Below the pieces are notes generated by a model. It made no database searches and was not told where the DNA came from. It was given only the letters and a program-made list of their open reading frames with translations. The position numbers and the translations under genes are program-made. Shown here piece after piece: positions 36,084-48,600 of a DNA stretch of 64,000 bases (its first letter is position 1; every line of letters starts with the position of its first letter). Source of the DNA: Trichoplax adhaerens (lineage: Eukaryota; Placozoa; Uniplacotomia; Trichoplacea; Trichoplacidae); assembly GCF_000150275.1 (NCBI RefSeq), contig NW_002060958.1, positions 1,000,272-1,064,271 of the forward strand, written 5' to 3'.

Positions 36084-39000
36084 ATGGCGGCAAGAAAGAA
36101 AGACGGTGGACCTGATCCAAAATATTTCGAATGGGGCGATACTCTGGCTAAATATGAAGTATTACGAGAATGGCTAGCTAAAAATTACAAAAAGGTAAAG
36201 AGATGGATAGTTAAATTGATTTTCTACCTTGTCTATTGGCAGTCAACCATTCCTATACATTACACGTGGTTGAATTTTACTGTCCACTACTCTGTGTACC
36301 TACTGTCTTGAGGAGACAAAAGGCTTGATACAATATTCATGGAGAAGGATGAGGACAGTCTTTTCCTTCTGCTATGATAAAGCTTATTTATGCAGTTGTA
36401 GAATGATGTAGAACAAGTGCTGTTTAATAAGAGCGAGGATAGAAGAGGAAAGATTAACTTACAAGAAAGTACAATGTAGTCGATAGGTCAAGAGAGAGAG
36501 AGAGAGAGAGAGTCATCTTCAAGACAACAGGATGACTGTCGCTACTTTTCTACTGGATGTTGTGCTGGCCAATTTGCATCTCTTTGCATGCTCTATTCAC
36601 ATGGATATCTAATCATCATTCATTCACATTTTAGTACTTGCAGAATGAATCAGTCACCAATAAAACCTTGGCTACGTTAACCATGAACTTACTACAGTTC
36701 CAAGAGGTAAGAAAAATTGCAGTCATGGATTAGCCAAAGTAGAAAATGCAAAATCATTCTCGATATCACCTATTGTCATGAATTTCACTCATGTTGTCAT
36801 ACTATTAGTATCCACTAGTGATGGTGATGCCATGCTAGGTTTCAACTCGATCATCTATTACTGATGGTCATCAATGATTCTAAAGGAAGCAAGCAAGCTT
36901 GCTTAACGGTTTATTTTTCTACCCTTCAATGGATAGGATACTTTTGGTAAAGGATCCAATAATCCTCCGTTGCCTAAATTACCTGTAAGGGAGTATCATG
37001 CTAAATTCCACATCAAAGATTGATTGAACTCTATTAGCTTATGAGATTACCGTCGTTCAATATCGGAAGGATAACTCTTCACTTATACTATTGATCCAGT
37101 ACTGTACAAAGTTGTTGCCACTACTCTGCTTTACTGACAATAATGAAGAAATACTATTTTCTGAATGCGATATCATTTCCCTTCTAGATTAAGTTATTCT
37201 ATAATTATACACCTGGCGGATCGTTATGCCACATCCTAGCGACAGCCTACAAATGGAAAGTTGAACAAGGATGGTATGTTCATTGGATATCATAGTACTG
37301 TTGGATTAATTTACAGGATGCAATTTCTAAAAGAAAGAAGAGTATTGTGTACACTGATCCAGTCTCATGCTATCATCATCTTTACCCAGTTGAAACAATC
37401 CACTCTACTGTATTGAATAGTAAATCGAAACCAGCATGAGCAATGGCTACATTTTTATAATTTATCTTCAATAAATAGGTTAGCAGTACTCGATACCATG
37501 GATCCTTTAATTATAATTGGCAAGCAGCATCAGTGATAAACTTGATTTATGAACAATCCTAATCGCTCGTATAGATACGCGTATACACAATTTCATTGCA
37601 GTATAGATGTAGTAGTGTTTTAAATAGTATCTGCCGGGTAAACGGTAGAAGACAAAATACAACTGTTGTCGCTTGCAATTTACTTTTCTCTATGTTGATC
37701 ATCATTGCTGATGATGTGAAGTAAGATGAACATAAGACTGTAAAGAGGATTGTCGCTTCTTAATTAATTAAATCTTCAATAGCTTGATCATAATTCTGGT
37801 AATGGAGTAAGATTAACATAGATGTGGAAAGGTGATTGTCGCTTTAATAGAGTACTCTGTATTTTTAAACCATTTCTGTGAATGAGGCAAGATTAAGATA
37901 GATCTGCAATGCCTATGATCGCTTTCATGATTTTCAAACTAGCATCCATTATTATGATGCAGTATTCAGTTATGCCCTGATTTCTATAGACGTTACATGT
38001 TATATATAGCTGTGTAAATAAACTCTTGCTATTACCAAAGGGTCATCATGTTTTCGTTCATATTGAATTTCAATATTGTTTTCTTGTGCGTGATGCAACC
38101 GAATCGACATAAGCAACAACGATAACATAGTATCCATGTTAATGTTATTGTATGTACTCTCTCCTATCTCATGTAGGCGCCGATTTGATTTCCAATCACC
38201 CTCACGGGTTGACCGCAATGTCGAAATGTTTATCAATATACAGAAAATATTGTTACAGAACAAGTTGCTAACCTTTCCTTTGGTTTACATTGTTGATTCT
38301 GTCGATCAAAAATTAAGGGAAAAATTGATAGCCATTGTCAAAAAGTACCAGGTTATTAATAGAGTAGTAATCCAGAATGTATGATCAAATTTAATTGTGC
38401 AATAAATAATAGCAATGATGTAGTAGTCTTGTAGGTAAGTATTGAAAGATTGAAATAAATATTTTGAAACGAAACAGGCGCTGTTGCTTATATTGCTAAT
38501 ATCGCAATGTCTTCATGTTTTACATCATAACTTTATTATGCTTTTAACATAGGGATCTATTGTTGATCAAATAAACGTAGCCACACATGTGGTCTATCCA
38601 CCTCCGCCTCCAATTCCTGATGGTAAGGGACTAAAATTAGATTTGCTTTATTTACAAGTAGATCAAACGTTGAGTGACTTGGTTCTAACGACAGGTAGCA
38701 TAGATTCTGCATTTTTATTGCGTCATATATTAGTCATAATTTGTAATCATTATTAAAACGTAAGTCAGGAGAGATTCGAATGTACATTATATATTGGATA
38801 ATTTTAATGAAAGTATAAAAAGTAAAAATGTTATGTCCTTTTTATTGAACTATAAACGTTTCCTTACTCAAGACGAATAAAAGCTTGCGTAATTCTTACA
38901 GCGGTTGAGTAAATGAACAGTAAGCTAATACATTAGTTCTAAGTGAATTAGTGCAGTGGACATAGCAAATATATCAACAAGCATCATTTAATTTCTATAG

Positions 39001-42000
39001 ATTAATCAATAGTTTTTGTATTAATCAGGATACGTACTGCCATAAGCTGTTACTAATATTAGAAATAAAATATTTTACTACTATCACTGCTGTATATTTC
39101 TTGAGATAGAGTTAGGTGTAAATGTAACGAAGTTGAATCTATCTTGATTTGTTTGAATGAACATTTTTGTCTCATCATGTAGAGGATTGGTTGAGACCTT
39201 TGCATAAAAGGAACAATTTAGTGTTAGTCCATTGGTGGTACTTTCCTGATAGGTAAGTTGGATAGAAATGAGGAAATTTAGCGATGCCTGACATAATTGG
39301 AAACTTGAGAAATCTCAGCGGCAAAAATTTGTTGTATTGTAGCTATGATACTTGGGTCCCTGAAAACGATATTGAAGAAGAACCGGAACCGCAGCCGCTT
39401 CATGTTGGGCAGTGGGAGGTAATAAAAGAAAATTTAGGAATATGATTTTGCGTAGTTTCTGGGTATACTCATTGATTTCTCTGCTTAAATATTAAGCTTT
39501 TGCAGTACCTTATTGATAATGTTGATTACTATGTAATTAATTTAGGTAAATAGTAGATGGTTGACTGATTTGGATATCTTCCACGAATGGATGAATGAAG
39601 AAGATTATGAGATACAGGATGGAGAATCGGAAATTCAGCATTCTCCTGTAATATATTGTATTACTCTGTTACGAGCTTCAGTTACATGTATGGAAAGTAA
39701 TCATTGTGTCGTTACTAATTTACTGATTTCGCTATAATTTCATAACAGGAATTAGAAGCAAATACTAAACGTAAAAGTGAAATGCGACGTGGTACGATAC
39801 TTTATGTTTGTATCATTATATTTTTATCAATATTTAATATTTTTCGTTAATAATGGTAGGACGAGGACGTCGGCGAGGTGCTAGAAATGTCCCTATGGAG
39901 GTTATATGCATGCGAAATCATTCCTGTTACGTAATGAAACATATTCATGACTGCTGACTCAATAATTATATTTATATGTAATTTATGACTAAATCTAAAG
40001 GTTACCGAAACGCCAAGTCTAACTATGACAGTACGAAAAAGAAAGAAGTCGCCTTCACCTGAAAATGCCAAGAAAAAAAAGAAAATCAGGTCGGTTGTGA
40101 CCCTGGCAGGGTATTAAAGCGTGTTTGCACGACATAGAAAGTAGATGCTAAAGGATAACATACATATTAGTGGATTTATCGTTATGATTAACGGTAATCA
40201 GATTAAGAAATAACAGCAGAAGAGCAATCTGTTACAAAGTACTTCAGATTTAGAAAATTAAAGATAAATTTATATTGCCTGTAATATTCGGTAGAAAGTA
40301 ATTCTCAATTAATCTTATTTCTTTATAGTGTTATTACAGAAGATTTAACGAAAGACATGGAAAATCCCCCTCCTGTTCCTAATGTAAGTCTTTAATTTAG
40401 TCTTTAAAATTTGTCTTTTTCTGTTAACGTTGCAATTTTTTATCGCAATTCTAGGTTAAGGAAGTTGCAATTCCGCCAGAAGGTTAGATAACAATTTAAT
40501 TCCGTTATTGACACGAATAATATTATTAAACGGGTTGATTTATTGTACACTAACTATATGATAATTTACTTCTGAATGCTAACACGTAGCGTCGCGTGAA
40601 AGTGATTTTACCCCCAGTCGCAGCGGACAATTAACGGACATTGGCAGCGGTAATTACTAGTTATAATTAACGAAACTACTAATTTTTACTGATAAATTTA
40701 ATATTTACTACGTTACTTTCTAATATTTTAGTTGGTTCTGATAATGCATTGAATACGTCTAATATTGAAAGTACAGGTATGATTTTAGTAACGGATTCAT
40801 TAGCGTCAAAATTTTTTGATTATTCATGATTTTTTTTGTGGTTTATATATATGTATCTAGATATAAAAGCCAAGCCTGCAACCAACGTTACTACAAGCAC
40901 CACAGTAGTACGATCTTCATCTAAGGTTCTACCGAATTAATAACAATATACCTTTATTAGCAGTAATATTTGCTTAAAAAAATTTTTCATTTTTAAAACA
41001 GCAGGGAGAAATTTGGCTTGATGGAGCTTTAGAACCGGTACAGCCTGGAGAGGACCTTCGTATAGAAGCTGTTGAACAAGCACACGTTATCGTAATACCG
41101 AGCTATTCGGCATGGTTTGATTATAATAGGTAAGTCTGTACGGACACTCTAGACCTAAAATAATTTGCAACTTGTTACGTTTTTTGTGAGCGATTAAGTT
41201 AAAATCATGATTTTTGAATTTTAGCGTTCATGCTATTGAGAAACGAGCCTTACCAGAATTTTTTACTGGCCGAAATAAATCTAAGTCGCCTGAAATGTAA
41301 TTAAGATGGATGATAGACCCTACCTATTCTTACAATCCTACTGTTAAATAAAATTGCGATAACAACCTTTTTAATATAACTTATCTAACTTTGTAGCTAT
41401 TCAGCTTACCGAAATTTTATGGTTGATACATATCGTCTTAATCCTGGAGAATATTTAACATGCACTGCATGCAGAAGGAATTTAGCCGGGGATGTTTGCG
41501 CTATTTTACGGTAATAGCTGATTGTAGTAGCGGTTAATAGTGGTAATGACAGTTTTAGTAATTGTTTCATGTGTTAATTCTGTTATTTGTATCTATTTCA
41601 TAGTGTTCACGGTTTTCTGGAACAATGGGGACTAATTAATTACCAAGTCGACAGAGAACTAAAGCCTAGCCCTATGGGACCACCATCTACCTCCCATTTT
41701 CATGTTCTAGCTGATACACCATCTGGCTTACAGCCTGTATTGCCTCCAAAGCCTGCAACCGTATGCATAAAATTATATACTAACTAGCTTTTTACTCTTT
41801 ACTAAATTTTCTCATTGCTTAATAAACCAATATTTGTAGAAAGCTGTTGATCAAATGATAACCTTTAACAATAATACTACCAAAAGCGAAGGACAGGATA
41901 AAAGTGATAGTCTAACCAATTATGGGTAAGCATAATACAACCAATGCAGATATCACATCCTTTTTTATAGTTAGATTAATTTGTTCGTATTCATATATAT

Positions 42001-44108
42001 TTACTAATTAGCCTCAAGACTGATATATATGCAGCCAGTGCACAAAAAGTAAGTTAGACTCTTATGGCATTGTACAATCTTAAGTGTAGCAATATATAGA
42101 CATCTCCCAAAGTAATATGATCGCTTTCTCTTATTCATAGTCGAAAGCACTATCTCATTTATCGCGAGACTGGACAGATCAGGAAACATTGCTTTTATTA
42201 GAGGTGATTATTACTCTACGTGTATTTTTATAGCATTAAATACTGATCTGTGCATTGTTTTCGCCTTCTACACTAGGGCCTAGAAATGTATAAAGATGAC
42301 TGGAATAAGGTAGCCAACCATGTCGGAAGTCGAACTCATGATGAATGTATCTTACATTTCTTGAGATTACCAATTGAAGATCCTTACTTGGATGAATCAG
42401 ATTTGCAATTAGGTAGAGGATATACTGCATTTAAAAAATTCTATAGATAAATATAAAGGTTGTATTGTTTACGTTATTCTACTATATTGTGCATTCATGA
42501 ACATTTAACCCAATGATTTGCAAATTATTTAGGTCCATTAATTAACCAACCTATACCTTTCAGCCGATCTGGTAATCCAATTATGTCAACAGTGGCTTTT
42601 CTTGCGGCTATTGTTGATCCTCGTGTTGCCAGTGCTGCTGCTAAAGCTGCAATAGGTAATCGTAAGGTTCTTAATTAAATATGTTTTATGACTACCTGTT
42701 AAATATGCATTTATTTTTAGAGGAATTTTCGAAAATGAAAGAAGATGGCGATAATGTTACTACAGTTGGTAATGGCGCTATGGACATAAGTAATGAACCT
42801 TCCGGTAATGACACGAGTGCGTTTTATGTCATGGCGAAATACTATGAAAATGGCAGTGTCGGAGTTTTGATATGATATTAATGATTTTTCTATTTATTGC
42901 GCAGGCTGCCACCGCCAAATAACAGTGAATACGACCTTGCGCAAGATCAAGCTAGAACTGCTTCTTTGCGGCAGACTATTGTATCATCGGATAAATATTC
43001 CTTGTTGAATACTGTAAATACTGCTCAGTTATCCGCATTACCTGCCTCTATATCACCTCAAGTGCCAATTACTCGTCAGGGCGTTGTCGCAGCACAGATG
43101 CAGCAACAGGCAATGAACATGAGAAGTTTACCACAAACGAAGACTACTCTGTCAGCTTCCCATATTACACAACAGAAGATAGCTCCTTCTACACTAGCGT
43201 TTACTGCAGCATCACATAGCATCACTGAACCTAATGTAGCTTCGATTAGCTCTCACAATAAGCAAAACACTGGCACTACCTTAGCTAGACCGTTAAATAC
43301 CACTGTTGGTCAGAATCCGGTTAGAGCGGCTATTAGCCAGCAATCGTATAAAAACCCTCTGCCTTCAAGTCCTTTAAATCCAAATATTAGCTCTATCATT
43401 CAACCAGTTATTGCAGAAACAAACTCTATAATTTTATCTTACGGTATGTCAGGAAAGTCTTCTGATTCATTGTCGAAAGAAACAGCAGCAGCTTCCATTA
43501 CCAGCAGCACAAATCAAATTTTACCAAGTATATTACGTGGTGAAAAGATTGTCAAACCATCTACAACGAAGGCTAGTAATACTGTCACATCAGATACGTT
43601 TACGAGTAAGAGTGCTCCCGTGGCTGTAAAGCCGTTTGAAACGATTAGAAAGGAAAATAATGAAGAAAATCAAGCGAACTTACAAGATAGTGATGCGAAA
43701 GATCTCCCCCAAATATCGACAGATGAAGACACTCAACCAACCATATGTTCACTAAGTGAGAAAGGCTTTGATCATGAGGAAAAGCAACCTGCATCATTGG
43801 AAACTGAAGCTATATTAGGCGTAGATAGTGAAGCGGATAATTCGAAGGAAATAGAGAATGAAGAACCATTAAAATCGGATGAAGTAAAAGACGTTGATAT
43901 GACAGAGGAAGCAATAGAAGCTATGGATGTCGATTCTGATACCGCTAAGAAAGACACTCTGGCTGACAATGAAAATGTAGATGAAGTAATCAAGTCTTGT
44001 GATAATGACGATAGTGAATCGGCATTAGTTCCTCAGGATAGTGATCTTGCGAGTAAGATAGAAACTGAACTTGGTGAAGTTATTGGCAATAGCGACGAAG
44101 AAATGTAA
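36084..44108 (+). CDS. SMARCC: SWI/SNF (BAF) core subunit SMARCC1/2, about 28 exons
   Basis: Scaffold of the nuclear ATP-dependent BAF chromatin remodeller (human BAF155/BAF170, fly Moira). All 28 exons keep phase and give 1,151 residues. First: 36084-36194, 36635-36706, 36937-36984, 37188-37273, 38177-38351; SWIRM core: 41002-41129, 41225-41296, 41397-41510, 41604-41760; SANT: 42141-42203, 42277-42412; last 42905-44108. Domains: N-terminal module (TNKT-like start, [15 protein letters not shown], chromo-like HWWYFP-SYDTW); a Lys-rich linker; SWIRM (about 420-520, [14 protein letters not shown] ... [20 protein letters not shown]); a zinc-like link; SANT (about 612-660, [12 protein letters not shown] ... 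[15 protein letters not shown]); then [19 protein letters not shown]. The C-terminus is a single 401-codon exon, Ser/Thr/Gln-rich then acidic. The usual coiled coil after the SANT region was not found. The junction 42820/42905 is inferred from phase only. A GA microsatellite lies in intron 1 (36491-36512). Confidence 0.93.
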
Positions 44109-45672
44109 TTGTAGTGATAAGACTAACTTCAGTCCTCGTAAGGTTTGGATTGTAATTATAAATGTACAGGAATTCAATAGCGCTTGCTGTCATTATATAC
44201 ATCAACAGATATTAACTGATATATAAAAAGCCACTATGGTAGTCTTCAAGGGTTTGGCAATTTGATGTATCTAACTCCAGTGGAAGTTCTTATGCATTTT
44301 ACTTTTGTGCAAGTTCTACTGGAAAAGAAGTTAAAAGCCCCTGGCCTGAAAATATTTATTTGTTTTTGTTAAGTATAAATTTGTAAAAGTCTCAATTCTA
44401 ATATTGCAATATGCTGTACATGACATTGTATGGTAGTAGTACATCATCGAAATACTGTACAGTATTAAACCCAGTCTACTCTAACAGAATGGTTTCGTTG
44501 AAGTTTTTTAAAAGTGATGATGGTTTAGTGTTGATTTTTTTTTGTATTACCTTTTCAGTTGTACTTGCTATGATCTACTATAGGTCCTAAATCCTTTGAA
44601 ACATTGATTGTTTTAATAAAATTATACGACAGTGCAAGTAATAATTGGGATTTTTTTGATCGTGGAAAACACTTGTATGGAACAATAACTGTTGGCTCCT
44701 CGGTGAAAATTGGCATGATGATTGATAAACTGACTAATAGGAACGATTGTCTATAGTATTCATTACCGTAGGTAGGATCACACTCAATACAGAGAATAAA
44801 TTCCATAGTGACTACCGTTTTGAATAAGTGTGCCGTATTAAAGGAATGTTACCAGTACATCTCAAAATCGCCTTTATGAAACATTTACTATGTTCTTCTC
44901 TTTAATTCGTCGATGCAGCACTCTGGTGTGTTCGACACTGAGTGTTAACTTACAATGGTACGTGTTTGCTTGATATGCAGTAAGTAGTCCTTCAAAAGAA
45001 GAGCAATTTCATTAAATTTAGCTTTTTTATTGAAATTAATATAATTCTCACTTTCAATGAGTTAATTAATATATTCGGTATTATAAAAAGTAGTTGTACC
45101 GTAAAAATTTTTACAGTATTGTACTTCTTGTCATTCAACATCACAATTTCATTTGCATATTTTATGTATGAGGATATACTCATGTGTAAATGAGAAAGCA
45201 AATATTCTAGCCATATTGACTATTGCAATACCCTTAGCTAATGCTTTGTTTTGTAGTTTATAGTGTAGATATATATCTTACGTCGTATCTTAAAGTTGAA
45301 AGCTACAAGAAATTGTTGACAAATGTAATAATATTTTACGCTAGCTAAGATAGCGAAAATCAACTATATAAGCTGCTATATATTACATGGACTTTTATTG
45401 CAGAAATGCATCGTACAAGATATGATTCACGATTGTATCGATGTATTTTGATTACATCACGATAATCTAAGCTAATTAACAAGTTTATACGAAAACAAGC
45501 CAAGCGATAGGTGCTGGAATTACTAGTGCCTATTATAGGATAAATAACGTAACAGGCGCCAGCAGTTCTGAAATACAAGTTCTTGCGTAGCAATGAAAAC
45601 TTTAAGTCAGAAAATGTCATGGTTTTTCGAGCTTCCCAGATACCGTTTCACTTTATTTAATCTATACTGCTT
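44109..45672. other. convergent intergenic spacer between SMARCC and ALIX
   Basis: Contains both 3' ends. An 83-codon minus-strand frame at 44555-44806 (start MEFILCIECDPTYGNEYYRQ) has mixed composition but no recognised family and no neighbours, so it is not called. The rest is AT-rich with isolated TACTGTACAGTA (44453). Confidence 0.4.
45652..45657 (-). terminator. AATAAA polyadenylation signal of ALIX
   Basis: AATAAA on the minus strand (TTTATT on plus), only about 15 bp after the TAA stop at 45673-45675. Such a short 3' UTR is unusual but possible in compact genomes; no other AATAAA is closer. Confidence 0.5.
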
Positions 45673-48600
45673 TTACTGTGGTGGAGGATATTGAGGATAT
45701 TGAGGATAACCCTGTGGTGGTGGAGGGTAGGTTCCAGGCATTGGAACATACTGTTGAGACGGATGAGGAGGATAAACCGGCTGTTGGCCCTGGTAAGGAT
45801 ATTGATAAGGCATTGGCTGACCAGGTTGTGGTTGTTGTGTTGGGTAAGGATATGGCTGCCCTTGCGGAGCATACATAGGTTGAGGAGCACCAGGATATTG
45901 TGGTTGTTGTGCAGGGGGTGCAACTGCATAATTTGGCTGAGGTGCAGCAGCAGGAGGCTGAGCTGAAGCTGGAATGGAACTAGTCGATGTGGGCGGCGCA
46001 CTGCTACTCGGTGGTGGAGGTCCTAGCGAGAATAGTTAATGTTGTTTATCAATACAGAAAGGTTGATAATCCATGCATGATTCAATAAATTACAGTTAAT
46101 GGTTGATAAATCATATTCTTATGATAAAGTAGTAGTATTGTAAAGTTTAAGACCTAGAAGGGCAATATCAACTGATTAAATAGAGATTATAATAAACTAT
46201 AGCACCTAATACTACTGTACTTAGCCGGTAAACCGAAATTATTACTTACTTTGGGGTGCTGCTGCCTTCTGATGATGACTAGGGATTGATGGAGTCTGGT
46301 TGTCAGCTTTCGATAGATCTTGTTGTAAATCCCTATGATAAAAGGACACTAGTAATTTAGTAATTGAAGGGTACATGTCATAAAAATAATAAGCAAGAAA
46401 ATATTATCACAAATAACATACCCGAGTAATCCTTGCAATTCAGTTTTACGAGCAAAGATAAGGTCACTAACTTTTGTTTGTGTTTTGACCAAAAGATTAG
46501 TTAGGTCATTATAAAACTGCATCAAAGAGAAACCGAAAGAGCAAATGAGTAATTTATAAATTCAATTTTCAATTATATCTTTTCGTAATATAAGTTTATA
46601 AGAAGAAAGTCGAAGATACTAACTTTGGTGCCTTCCATCAGATGTTTGGTCAATTCAGTAAAAGCATCGTAGGCGGCGGCCAAATCAGATAACGTTTCTT
46701 CTCGTTTATTAGCTCCGGAGCGAGATTGCCTTTCGGCAAGAAATTCCTGGTTTGCAGCCTATTTTTAGATCAACAAATAGTAATAAATAATTTTCGTAGG
46801 TGCAACGTTAGTTATTACTATAATTCATTACTAGAAGAGAATTAAACTTTCACTGAATTATCGTAACATGTTCAGGATGGCATAAGAAACTCACTCTGAG
46901 TTGCGTTTCAATGTCTCGTTGTCTGGAGATGGTATCGGCAATTTGGTTTACATAAACATTGTAAGTACTATCTAAATTTTGCTTGGAGATATCCTCATCT
47001 TGCAGGACACCATCAGCAGCTAAAGCTGCTAGAAATTTAGGTGCTGAATAAAACGTGGATATCAGACGTATCAATAAACAATAACCATGAGTTGTACATA
47101 AATTCTCCTATAAATAGTCACTATTAGTTAAAATGTACTTATATCGCAGGTAGCCGATTTCAATTCAGATTCAATTACTTGTCGTTCAGCAATAATACCA
47201 TCAATTTGGTCTATTAGGCGTTTAATGTTGACGACAGCCTATAAATTTAAATTTAAATACCAACATTTATTGATAGTTCAATGACAGTGTATAAAAATGA
47301 TGTTAGTATGTACACACTTTGCTATTAGCTACAGCATTTCCGCTTCCGGTCTTTGGGATGTAATTTTTTAATTCAACCTAAATGATGGGTTAGAATTATA
47401 GTCAGTCAAAGAATAGCGAACCTACAGCAAAACCAGCTTGATCATACCTCTCCCTTACTAAGTACAATCATAGCATTACGGCTTTTGTTATATTTATCTC
47501 GCACGATTGCATCAGCTTTCAATGCATTTTCAATGATGCCTTTATATTTGTTCATTTCAATACGTAATGATGCTGTGAGTTTATCAGATGGCATTCTGGT
47601 CCATTTTTCTTTAAATCTTTGGCGCATTTGTTTATCGTCTTTCTCTTCATCATCCATCATACGAGTGGTCTTAAAAAATGTTTAAGTACGGGAAGTATTG
47701 AATTATTTTCAATAATGAAAGTAAATAGGAATTCTAATGAAGGTATCGTTGTAACTGCAAACCTCTGTAACAATTTCTTGATTTCTTTGTAATAATGTTG
47801 GCAGTTCATTAAACATGCTATCTATTTTCTGGACGCCACCATCTTGTATTAATGCAGCAGACTTGTCTAAAAGCGATTGTGGTACAGAATTTCCACCAGT
47901 ATCTTCAATTGCTGCAGGTAAATTTAATTCAGCTAAAAGACTATAAAATGCCAATTATGGATAAAGATTAATAACGTCCCTACAGTAAACTGTATACAAT
48001 TCATACAACATGTATTCTAGCACAATTTAAAAGACCTTTTTAATTGTTGCGTATTATCTGTAAGCTTTTTAAGCTCGGAAGTAACCAAATCCTGTTGACG
48101 TTCATTGTACCTCGATACAGCATTGTGAATGTTTAGAGGAACAACATCAGCGAAAATATCTTTAAAATTTGCAGATGCTGGATTATTTAAGCGGATGGGT
48201 TTGCCAATAGCTGCACCTTGGACGGCGGGAATTCTGTCTTTGTCAGGAACTAATTCATGATAAATGAAGTCATTATCCTTTTGTGCAGCTTGATAAGCTT
48301 TAGTAATCTTGTTGCGCAAATTCTATGAAAACAATTGATTGAGATATCGTCATTAAAGTATCCTGCGTACAGAATATTCAATTTAGAGTTGCATAAAGTA
48401 CAATCAAAGCAAAAGCTATGTCGGACAAACCTTTGCATCGGTGAGTGTGCTACTGTAGCTTTCAGCTTGTTGCATTAAAGAGCTAGCGTGCTAAAAGAAT
48501 TAATAATAAATTTACAATCCATAGCTTAGGGACAGGCTGTAGTGAGTTTATTCACACAAAAGGCTAGTTGCATATATACGCTGTATGATGTTACCGTTAA

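Noticed and set aside
35542..36177. 150-aa plus ORF across the SMARCC 5' flank
   Set aside because: It overlaps the palindrome cluster and continues out of frame into SMARCC exon 1, whose correct frame starts at 36084.
43772..43993. Minus-strand Ser-rich ORF in SMARCC
   Set aside because: Antisense of the Asp/Glu-rich SMARCC C-terminus.
45678..45966. Plus-strand ORFs opposite the ALIX last exon
   Set aside because: Shadow frames of the Pro/Gln/Tyr-rich ALIX tail on the minus strand.
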